Part shown: piece after piece, positions 17,668 to 24,533 of the stretch
Position numbering within the stretch: the first letter of the stretch is position 1
How the letters are laid out: each line of letters begins with the position of its first letter
Source: Bacteroides gallinarum DSM 18171 = JCM 13658
Lineage (GTDB): Bacteria > Bacteroidota > Bacteroidia > Bacteroidales > Bacteroidaceae
Reading direction: 5' to 3'
NCBI RefSeq assembly: GCF_000374365.1
Contig: NZ_KB894115.1
Location: forward strand, 1 to 64,000
Length of the DNA stretch: 64,000 nucleotides
Translations under genes and position numbers: made by a program
The notes under the pieces: model-generated
Databases searched by the model: none
Told to the model about the DNA's origin: nothing
Seen by the model: the letters and a program-made list of their open reading frames with translations, nothing else

Positions 17668-19608
17668 ATGAAGACATTTGAAGAGCTCGGTGTGTCGCCG
17701 GAGATACGCCGCGCCATTGAAGAAATGGGATATGAGTGTCCCATGCCGGTACAAGAGGAAGTAATCCCTTACCTTTTGGGAGAAAATAACGATGTAGTAG
17801 CACTGGCACAAACAGGAACAGGAAAAACCGCAGCGTTCGGCCTGCCGCTTATACAGCAAATCAACGTAGACAACCGCATTCCCCAATCGCTTATTCTTTG
17901 CCCCACCCGCGAACTCTGCCTGCAGATTGCGGGCGACCTGAACGATTATTCCAAGTACATCGACGGCCTGCGGGTATTGCCCGTGTACGGCGGTTCGTCT
18001 ATCGACAGCCAGATACGCGCCCTGAAACGGGGCGTACATATCATTGTGGCAACTCCCGGCCGCCTGCTGGACCTCATGGAGCGCAAAACCGTCTCTCTCT
18101 CCACTATCCAGAACGTGGTTATGGACGAGGCGGACGAGATGCTGAACATGGGATTTACGGACAGCATCAACGCCATTCTCGCGGATGTGCCGCAGGAGCG
18201 TAACACGCTGCTGTTCTCCGCCACCATGAGCCCCGAGATAGCCCGCATCTCCAAGAAATACCTGCACAACGCAAAGGAAATCACTATCGGCCGCAAGAAC
18301 GAAGGCACGAGCAACGTAAAGCACGTAGTGTTCACCGTACATGCCAAAGACAAATATGCCGCTCTGAAACGTATCGTAGACTATTATCCGCAGATATACG
18401 GCATCATCTTCTGCCGCACCCGCAAGGAAACGCAGGAGATTGCCGACAAGCTGATGCAGGAAGGTTACAATGCCGACTCCCTGCACGGCGAGCTGAGCCA
18501 GGCGCAACGCGATACCGTAATGCAGAAATTCCGCATACGCAACCTGCAACTCCTGGTGGCTACCGACGTAGCCGCACGCGGCCTGGACGTGGACGACCTT
18601 ACCCACGTTATCAACTACGGCTTGCCCGACGACACGGAAAGCTACACCCACCGCAGCGGCCGTACGGGACGCGCCGGGAAAACGGGTACGTCCATTGCTA
18701 TCATCAACCTGCGCGAGAAAGGCAAGATGCGCGATATAGAACGTATCATCGGCAAGAAGTTCATCCAGGGAGAGATGCCTACCGGCAAGCAAATCTGCGA
18801 GAAGCAGTTGCTGAAAGTCATCGACGAGCTCGAAAAGGTGAAGGTAAACGAGGAAGAGATAAGCGACTTCATGCCCGATATTTACCGCAAGCTGGACTGG
18901 CTGAGCAAGGAAGACCTGATTAAACGCATGGTTTCCCACGAGTTCAACCGGTTCCTGGACTATTACCGCAACCGCGAGGAGATAGAAACCGCCACCGGCA
19001 GCGAACGCGGCGAGCGCAGTGCAAGAGGCGGCGAACGCAGCAGCAGTTCCCGTCAGGCGGCAGCGGGTTTCAAGCGCCTGTTCATCAACCTCGGCAAAAT
19101 GGATAATTTCTTCCCCAACGAGCTGATTAGTCTCCTGAACAGCAACACCCGCGGACGTGTCGAGTTAGGACGCATCGACCTGATGCAGAAATTCTCTTTC
19201 TTCGAGGTGGAGGAAAAGGAGGCCGGCAACGTGGTGAAAGCCCTGAACCGCGCCAGTTGGAACGGCCGCAAGGTTTCCGTGGAATTTGCCGGCGAGGAAG
19301 GGAAAGATGCCCCGAAAGGGAAGCGCAGAAGCGAAGGCGGCTACGGCAAGAAAGAGTTCGACGGCAAGAAACGCAGCCCGAAGGACGACCGCCGCAGCGA
19401 ATCTGCCGGCAAACGTAGCGACAAGCCCGGATATGCAACCGCCGACAAGAAAAAGAGCAAGCCCAGCCGCGAAGAACGGGGTTATACCCAGGCACGCGGC
19501 AAGAAAGACGACTGGAAGCAGTTCTTCCAGGACAGCAGCGATTTCAAGGACTCCGAACCCGATTTCAGCGAGGAAGGCTGGGCAAGGCGTACACCGAAGA
19601 AAAAGTGA
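17668..19608 (+). CDS. deaD: DEAD-box RNA helicase with RNA-binding tail
   Basis: A 646-residue ATP-dependent RNA helicase of the DeaD/CsdA type, acting on structured RNA in ribosome assembly or cold growth. In order: a Q motif near residue 25, Walker A AQTGTGKT at about residue 50, DEAD in VMDEADEML at about 155, SAT in LFSATMS, and motif VI HRSGRTGRAG near 330. A DbpA-like RNA-binding domain (FINLGKMDNFFPNELISLL to GRKVSVEF) covers about 470-545. The last hundred residues are a low-complexity tail rich in lysine, arginine, serine and glycine. It stands alone behind its own promoter. Confidence 0.94.
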   Translation: MKTFEELGVSPEIRRAIEEMGYECPMPVQEEVIPYLLGENNDVVALAQTGTGKTAAFGLPLIQQINVDNRIPQSLILCPTRELCLQIAGDLNDYSKYIDGLRVLPVYGGSSIDSQIRALKRGVHIIVATPGRLLDLMERKTVSLSTIQNVVMDEADEMLNMGFTDSINAILADVPQERNTLLFSATMSPEIARISKKYLHNAKEITIGRKNEGTSNVKHVVFTVHAKDKYAALKRIVDYYPQIYGIIFCRTRKETQEIADKLMQEGYNADSLHGELSQAQRDTVMQKFRIRNLQLLVATDVAARGLDVDDLTHVINYGLPDDTESYTHRSGRTGRAGKTGTSIAIINLREKGKMRDIERIIGKKFIQGEMPTGKQICEKQLLKVIDELEKVKVNEEEISDFMPDIYRKLDWLSKEDLIKRMVSHEFNRFLDYYRNREEIETATGSERGERSARGGERSSSSRQAAAGFKRLFINLGKMDNFFPNELISLLNSNTRGRVELGRIDLMQKFSFFEVEEKEAGNVVKALNRASWNGRKVSVEFAGEEGKDAPKGKRRSEGGYGKKEFDGKKRSPKDDRRSESAGKRSDKPGYATADKKKSKPSREERGYTQARGKKDDWKQFFQDSSDFKDSEPDFSEEGWARRTPKKK

Positions 19609-19657
19609 TAGGTCTTATTCCATAAGACCGATGCCGGGACGTGATGCCGAAAACAAA

Positions 19658-19708
19658 GCTATCAACGTATGATAGAAACAGAGTTATTAACGTATGATGA
19701 AAACAGAG
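19658..19708 (+). repeat. 25-bp tandem duplication at the YdeI start
   Basis: Two copies of about 25 bp, sharing AACGTATGAT and AAACAGAG, abut each other. The second copy contains the YdeI-like start codons. The duplication could have placed a new start context before the gene. Confidence 0.7.
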
Positions 19709-20266
19709 GGCAAAATAATGTATTTCGAAACGCGGGAAGACTGGAGAGAATGGTTGAACCGCAATTTCGATACTGTCGGGGAGATATGGTTCGTGTTTCC
19801 CAATAAGTCGTCGGACAAGAAAGGGGTCTTGTACAACGATGCCGTAGAGGAAGCTCTCTGTTTCGGTTGGATTGACAGTACGGTAAAATCGCTCGACAAG
19901 GAACATAAAATACAGCGTTTCACGCCCAGAAATCCCCAAAGTACCTATTCGCAAGCCAACAAGGAAAGGCTCAAATGGTTATTGGAAAATAAAATGATAC
20001 ACCCCGTACTCGAAGACAAGATACGGAATATCGTGTCCCAACCTTTCACCTTTCCCAGCGACATAATAGGCAGGCTGAAGGAGGACGGGGAAGTATGGGA
20101 AAACTACTGGCGGTTTTCCGAACCGTACAAGCGAATCCGGATTGCGTACATCGAAGCGGCAAGGAACCGCCCCGAAGAATTCCAAAAGCGGCTGCGCCAT
20201 TTCATCGGCAAGACGAAAGAGAATAAGATGATAGAGGGTTTCGGTGGAATAAAGAAATACTATTAG
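19694..20266 (+). CDS. YdeI/OmpD-associated family protein
   Basis: The 190-residue protein matches the YdeI/OmpD-associated family, sometimes called bacteriocin-protection proteins. Its biochemical role is not established. Seen: FETREDWREWLNRNF, VGEIWFVFPNKSSDKKG, EEALCFGWIDSTVKSLD and RFTPRNPQSTYSQANKERL, all family landmarks. It has no signal peptide and is therefore cytosolic. A start at the ATG pair at 19694 is likely, though an ATG at 19718 is possible. It converges on dps across a repeat-rich gap. Confidence 0.85.
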   Translation: MMKTEGKIMYFETREDWREWLNRNFDTVGEIWFVFPNKSSDKKGVLYNDAVEEALCFGWIDSTVKSLDKEHKIQRFTPRNPQSTYSQANKERLKWLLENKMIHPVLEDKIRNIVSQPFTFPSDIIGRLKEDGEVWENYWRFSEPYKRIRIAYIEAARNRPEEFQKRLRHFIGKTKENKMIEGFGGIKKYY

Positions 20267-20275
20267 AAAGGAAAA

Positions 20276-20360
20276 GCCGTATCAGCTCTACTTTTCAGCA
20301 ATAAAAAAACGTATCGGCTCTGCTTTTTGGCAATAAAAAGAACCGTATCGACTCTATTTC
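20276..20360. repeat. Degenerate tandem repeat, period about 33 bp
   Basis: About 2.6 copies of a unit with CGTATC-GCTCT and GCAATAAAAA occur in the gap between the convergent YdeI-like and dps genes. Confidence 0.75.
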
Positions 20361-20433
20361 TGAAGTGCACCACAAAAGTTAGACATAAAACTTTTGGGAT
20401 GCACTTCATTCTGAGTAATGATACGGTTCTTTT
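20336..20433. terminator. Nested hairpin containing an IS3-like end sequence
   Basis: An exact 14-bp outer stem (20336-20349 with 20420-20433) encloses a 20-bp imperfect inverted repeat (20361-20380 with 20389-20408). The inner arm begins TGAAGTGCACCACAAAAGTT, which resembles the terminal repeats of IS3/IS150-group elements as I know them. It is either a minimal element remnant or simply the terminator for both convergent genes. No transposase is present. Confidence 0.6.
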
Positions 20434-20522
20434 ATCTTTACCGGTTACAACCTGTAACTTTTTCAGAGTGTCCGTCTTAGCTTCGGCACACTCTTTCCTA
20501 TCGCTTTTCCGCTCCTTATCTT

Positions 20523-21011
20523 CTATTTCTTGCAACTTCCGCTGCTGAAAGCAACGAGCATCCAGACCATTTTTTCCTGCTCTTTCAGGTAGCCGGTCAT
20601 CAGGTCGGCGGTTGCATCGTCACCGGCTTCATTGGCAAGTTCAATCACTTTTCTCTCTTCGCCGATAAGGTAGCTGTAAGTTTCAAGGATATGGTCTACA
20701 GCCTCGCTGCCGCAGGTAACGCCGGAAATTTCTTTCACTTGCGCAACCTTGAGGTACTCGCTGAACTTGTTCTCCGGCGTACCGCCCAGCATCAGGATGC
20801 GTTCGGCAATCTCGTCCACCTTTTCTGCGGCATCGTTATACATATCTTCGAACTTGCCGTGCAAAACGAAGAATCCGTGTCCTTTAATCTCCCAGTGGAA
20901 ACCGCGCAAATTGGTGTAATGTACCTGGAAATCGGCCAATAACCGGTGCAATGCCGATACTACGCCGGCAACTTTCTTTTCATTCAAATGTAGGTAATCT
21001 AAAGTTTTCAT
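20523..21011 (-). CDS. dps: Dps ferritin-like DNA-protection protein
   Basis: The 162-residue protein is a Dps mini-ferritin that oxidises iron with peroxide and protects DNA. The ferroxidase residues are visible: histidine in GFHWEIKG, then the DMYNDAAEKVDEIAERI helix with aspartate and glutamate ligands. Length and the four-helix pattern fit. It diverges from oxyR, and the shared 140-base gap carries promoters for both plus a 15-bp palindrome that looks like an OxyR box. It is therefore probably induced by peroxide. Confidence 0.96.
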   Translation of the reverse strand: MKTLDYLHLNEKKVAGVVSALHRLLADFQVHYTNLRGFHWEIKGHGFFVLHGKFEDMYNDAAEKVDEIAERILMLGGTPENKFSEYLKVAQVKEISGVTCGSEAVDHILETYSYLIGEERKVIELANEAGDDATADLMTGYLKEQEKMVWMLVAFSSGSCKK

Positions 21012-21059
21012 AATCTTTCTATTTTAAAAGTCCATACTGTTTTTCTTTCGTTTTTATTG

Positions 21060-21091
21060 CAAAGATAGGCGGTAAACAGGTGCTTGTCAAA
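21060..21091 (-). promoter_or_regulatory. dps promoter
   Basis: On the minus strand a full Bacteroides promoter is present: TTTG (plus-strand CAAA at 21088-21091), 20 bases, then TATCTTTG (plus-strand CAAAGATA at 21060-21067). Confidence 0.8.
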
Positions 21092-21102
21092 CAGATAATT
21101 TC

Positions 21103-21110
21103 TATCTTTG
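21103..21110 (+). promoter_or_regulatory. oxyR promoter
   Basis: The -7 box TATCTTTG lies 43 bases before oxyR. The candidate OxyR box begins two bases after it, a position suited to autorepression. Confidence 0.7.
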
Positions 21111-21111
21111 C

Positions 21112-21126
21112 ATAGAATGATTCTAT
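21112..21126. promoter_or_regulatory. Candidate OxyR box in the dps-oxyR gap
   Basis: ATAGAATGATTCTAT is a perfect palindrome around one base and has the ATAG-N7-CTAT form of an OxyR half-site. It sits 20 bases upstream of the dps -33 box and just downstream of the oxyR -7 box. Confidence 0.6.
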
Positions 21127-21153
21127 ATATAACCTTCAAAAGCCCTGTTTGCC

Positions 21154-22080
21154 ATGACTTTACAACAACTGGAATACATACTTGCCGTAGACCGGTTCCG
21201 CCACTTCGCCAAAGCCGCCGAGTATTGCCGGGTAACGCAACCCACCCTGAGCGCCATGCTCCAGAAGTTGGAAGAGGAGCTGGATACCAAGATTTTCGAC
21301 CGTAGCCAGCAACCCGTATGCCCCACTCCTATCGGCGTCCATATCATAGAACAAGCCCGGAATGTGTTGGTTCAAGCAAATCATATAAAAAACATTATAG
21401 AGGAAGAAAAGCATTCGCTCTGTGGAGTATTCAAGCTGGGTATCCTGCCCACCATAGCTCCTTACCTGCTTCCCCGCTTTTTTCCGCAACTGATGAAGAA
21501 GTACGCACAGCTCGATATCAGGGTGGCGGAGATGAAAACGGACGACATCAGGAAAGCGCTGCAAACCGGAGAGATAGATGCGGGCATCGTAGCCGGCCTG
21601 GCGGGTATGGAGGAATTCCGGCAAACACCCCTGTTCTACGAGCAGTTCTACGCTTATACGGCACGGGAAAGCGCTCTCTTTGCCAACGAAGTGATACGTA
21701 CCTCCGACTTGGCGGGCGAACAGCTCTGGCTGTTGGACGAGGGGCATTGTTTCCGCGACCAGTTAGTGCGCTTCTGCCAGCTAAAGGCAGCCCGCGCCAG
21801 CCAGTTGGCCTACCGCCTGGGCAGTATGGAGACTTTTATGCGTATGGTGGAAAGCGGCAAGGGGATTACTTTTATCCCCGAACTCGCCGTGCTGCAACTG
21901 GACGACAGGCAGAAGGAGCTGGTACGCCCCTTCGCCATTCCCTGCCCCGCCCGGCAAATTATCATGCTGACCAACCGGAACTTTATCCGTCACACCTTAC
22001 TGGAAACGGTTACCCGGGAGATAACGGCGGCAGTGCCCAAAGAGATGCTTTCCCTGAAGGCAACCCAGGTACTCGTATAG
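21154..22080 (+). CDS. oxyR: Peroxide-sensing LysR-type regulator OxyR
   Basis: A 308-residue LysR-type regulator. The N-terminal winged helix-turn-helix reads AKAAEYCRVTQPTLSAMLQKLEEELD. The two redox cysteines are C199 and C208 in DEGHCFRDQLVRFC, the same residue numbers and nearly the same context as in E. coli OxyR, so disulfide-based peroxide sensing is expected. Targets are the neighbours: dps diverges upstream, and ahpC-ahpF follow in the same direction. An ATAG-N7-CTAT box overlaps the oxyR stop codon and serves the ahpC promoter. Confidence 0.97.
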   Translation: MTLQQLEYILAVDRFRHFAKAAEYCRVTQPTLSAMLQKLEEELDTKIFDRSQQPVCPTPIGVHIIEQARNVLVQANHIKNIIEEEKHSLCGVFKLGILPTIAPYLLPRFFPQLMKKYAQLDIRVAEMKTDDIRKALQTGEIDAGIVAGLAGMEEFRQTPLFYEQFYAYTARESALFANEVIRTSDLAGEQLWLLDEGHCFRDQLVRFCQLKAARASQLAYRLGSMETFMRMVESGKGITFIPELAVLQLDDRQKELVRPFAIPCPARQIIMLTNRNFIRHTLLETVTREITAAVPKEMLSLKATQVLV

Positions 22081-22091
22081 ATTTTATCTAT
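22077..22091. promoter_or_regulatory. Candidate OxyR box upstream of ahpC
   Basis: ATAGATTTTATCTAT matches the E. coli OxyR half-site pattern ATAGntnnnanCTAT at every fixed base. It overlaps the oxyR stop codon and ends 28 bases before the ahpC -33 box, a typical activator position. Confidence 0.65.
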
Positions 22092-22119
22092 CGCTTCATA
22101 AAACTTTTCAATCGGATTT

Positions 22120-22152
22120 TTTGTTCTACCGGAGAAAAATGCTATATTTTTG
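22120..22152 (+). promoter_or_regulatory. ahpC promoter
   Basis: TTTG at 22120-22123, a 21-base spacer and TATTTTTG at 22145-22152 make a full promoter. It leaves a leader of about 110 bases before ahpC. Confidence 0.8.
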
Positions 22153-22271
22153 CAACAGAAAAGCGAAAAAAGCGACACCATGGCATAATCGAGCAAGCTT
22201 GCTTCTGCATTCTGTCTGCACTTTTTTTGCATCGAGTAAAACAAAAAACAAACCCTTTAAAAAGTACAATT

Positions 22272-22838
22272 ATGGAACCGATTATCAACTCTCAGCTCCC
22301 TGAATTCAAAGTTCAGGCTTTCCAGAACGGAAGCTTCAAGACAGTAACCAACGAAGATGTAAAAGGCAAATGGGCTATTTTCTTCTTCTATCCGGCAGAC
22401 TTCACATTCGTATGTCCTACCGAGCTGGTAGACATTGCAGAAAAATACGACCAATTCCAGGCAATGGGTGTAGAGGTTTACTCTGTAAGTACAGACTCGC
22501 ACTTCGTACATAAGGCATGGCACGATGCCTCCGAAAGTATCCGCAAGATTAAATATCCGATGCTGGCAGACCCCACAGGCGTACTGTGCCGCGCATTCGG
22601 CGTGATGATTGAGGAAGAAGGCATGGCTTACCGCGGCACGTTCCTCGTAAATCCCGAAGGCAAAATCAAGATTGCCGAAATACAGGACAACAACATCGGG
22701 CGCAATGCGGACGAACTGCTCCGCAAGGTAGAAGCCGCACAGTTCGTAGCCACTCACGACGGCGAGGTTTGTCCGGCAAAATGGAAGAAGGGCGGCGCAA
22801 CCTTGAAGCCGAGCATCGACCTGGTCGGTAAGATTTAA
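22272..22838 (+). CDS. ahpC: Alkyl hydroperoxide reductase peroxiredoxin subunit
   Basis: AhpC reduces hydrogen peroxide and organic peroxides in the cytosol. The 188-residue protein is a typical 2-Cys peroxiredoxin: peroxidatic C48 in FTFVCPTE and resolving C167 in GEVCPAKW. The start at 22272 is preceded by a long untranslated leader with a full promoter and an OxyR-type box, and longer open frames upstream only cross the oxyR gene. A stem-loop between ahpC and ahpF may make ahpC more abundant than its reductase. Confidence 0.97.
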   Translation: MEPIINSQLPEFKVQAFQNGSFKTVTNEDVKGKWAIFFFYPADFTFVCPTELVDIAEKYDQFQAMGVEVYSVSTDSHFVHKAWHDASESIRKIKYPMLADPTGVLCRAFGVMIEEEGMAYRGTFLVNPEGKIKIAEIQDNNIGRNADELLRKVEAAQFVATHDGEVCPAKWKKGGATLKPSIDLVGKI

Positions 22839-22868
22839 CCGCACTGCCACCGTACGGTAAAACAGCGT

Positions 22869-22925
22869 AAAGGCTATCCCCGTTTCTTCCCTGCGAACCG
22901 TAAAAGAAATGAGATAGCCTTTTTC
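22869..22925 (+). terminator. Stem-loop between ahpC and ahpF
   Basis: AAAGGCTATC (22869-22878) pairs with GATAGCCTTT (22913-22922), followed by further Ts. It lies 30 bases after the ahpC stop. No clear promoter separates it from ahpF, so it probably acts as a partial terminator. Confidence 0.7.
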
Positions 22926-22961
22926 CATATCACAATCCACACACCAAACAACCGCATCACC

Positions 22962-24521
22962 ATGTTAGAAACAAGCATATTAGACCAGGTACGGGAGATA
23001 TTCCGGCAACTGGAATCCCGTTACACCTTCCACATTACCTGCCGGCCGGCAGACGAGCAGGCACGCGAGCTGACCGATTTCCTGAACGACGTAGCAAGCT
23101 GTTCCGACAAGCTGTCCTGCCAACTGACCGAGACCGACGAGCCCCGGCTGGAATTCACCCTCCTGAAAGAGGGAAAGGAAACCGGCATAAAATTCCGCGC
23201 CATTCCGGGCGGACATGAGTTCAGCTCCCTGCTCCTCGCCGTGCTGAATGCCGATGAAAAGGGAAAAAACCTGCCCGACGAGGGTATCGCCCGCCGTATC
23301 AAGGCGCTGAAAACACCTATCCACCTGCAAACCTACGTATCGCTCACCTGTACCAACTGCCCGGACATCGTGCAGGCGTTGAACATCGTAGCGCTGCTGA
23401 ATCCCGGAATTACCCACGACACGATAGACGGCGCCGTTTTCCAGGAAGAAGCGAATGCGTTGAAGATACAGGCCGTGCCGTCCGTTTATGCCAACGGGAA
23501 ACTGCTCCATGTAGGCCGCGGCTCGCTGGGAGAGCTCCTGCAGAAGCTGGAAGATACTTTCGGCAGCTCGCCCCAGGAAGATGCAGCTCCCGTTTTAAGG
23601 GAGTTCGATACGCTGGTGTTGGGCGGAGGTCCTGCCGGAGCCTCGGCAGCCATTTATTCCGCCCGTAAAGGGCTGCGCGTCGCTATCATCGCCGAAAAGA
23701 TAGGTGGGCAGGTAAAGGAGACTGTGGGCATCGAAAACCTTATCTCCGTGCCTCAGACCACCGGCGCACAACTTGCCGATGCGCTCCGGAGCCATATAGG
23801 GCATTATCCGGTAGAGATTTTCGAGAACCGGAAGATAGAGAAGGCGGAACTTCAAGGCAAAGAAAAGAAGATTTTTACCGGCGGCGGAGAAACGTTTGCA
23901 GCGCCCTCGGTAATCATCGCCACCGGCGCGAGCTGGCGTAAACTGAACGTAGAGGGCGAGGCGGAATACATCGGCCGCGGCGTGGCATTCTGCCCGCATT
24001 GCGACGGTCCTTTCTACCAGGGCAAGCACGTAGCCGTCATAGGCGGCGGCAACTCCGGCATAGAGGCTGCTATCGACCTGGCAGGCATCTGCAACCAGGT
24101 TACCGTTTTCGAGTTCGCGGATACGCTGAAAGCCGACCAAGTGCTGCAAGAAAAAGCTAAAAGCCTTCCCAACGTGGAGATATTCACTTCTTCGCAAACC
24201 ACCCGAATCATAGGCAACGGTGAGAAAGTAACCGGCATCCGTATCAAAGACCGCATTACCGGCGAGGAGCGCGACTGCCCGCTGGACGGCATCTTCGTAC
24301 AAATAGGTCTGGCAGCCAACAGCGCACCGTTCCGGGATGCGTTGGAAACGACGCCAGCCGGCGAAATCAAGACAGATGCGTTTTGCCGTACCGCCCTTCC
24401 GGGGGTTTATGCGGCAGGAGATGTATCGGACGTGCCGTACAAGCAAATCGTGATAGCCATGGGCGAAGGCGCCAAGGCGGCATTGTCCGCTTTCGACGAC
24501 CGTATCAGGGGGATAGCATAA
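22962..24521 (+). CDS. ahpF: Alkyl hydroperoxide reductase flavoprotein subunit
   Basis: AhpF passes electrons from NADH to AhpC. The 519 residues give a double thioredoxin-like N-terminal domain with C130-T-N-C133, then a thioredoxin-reductase-like part with FAD motif VLGGGPAGASAAIY (about 219-232), the redox pair C344-P-H-C347, an NADH motif GGGNSGIEA and the C-terminal AGDVSD FAD motif. All functional cysteines are intact. It follows ahpC across a stem-loop and ends 12 bases before the convergent DPP7-type gene. Confidence 0.97.
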   Translation: MLETSILDQVREIFRQLESRYTFHITCRPADEQARELTDFLNDVASCSDKLSCQLTETDEPRLEFTLLKEGKETGIKFRAIPGGHEFSSLLLAVLNADEKGKNLPDEGIARRIKALKTPIHLQTYVSLTCTNCPDIVQALNIVALLNPGITHDTIDGAVFQEEANALKIQAVPSVYANGKLLHVGRGSLGELLQKLEDTFGSSPQEDAAPVLREFDTLVLGGGPAGASAAIYSARKGLRVAIIAEKIGGQVKETVGIENLISVPQTTGAQLADALRSHIGHYPVEIFENRKIEKAELQGKEKKIFTGGGETFAAPSVIIATGASWRKLNVEGEAEYIGRGVAFCPHCDGPFYQGKHVAVIGGGNSGIEAAIDLAGICNQVTVFEFADTLKADQVLQEKAKSLPNVEIFTSSQTTRIIGNGEKVTGIRIKDRITGEERDCPLDGIFVQIGLAANSAPFRDALETTPAGEIKTDAFCRTALPGVYAAGDVSDVPYKQIVIAMGEGAKAALSAFDDRIRGIA

Positions 24522-24533
24522 CCGTAACCGGCT

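Noticed and set aside
17665..18939. Minus-strand open frame (424 codons) opposite the DEAD-box helicase
   Set aside because: Antisense shadow. The helicase motifs are on the plus strand.
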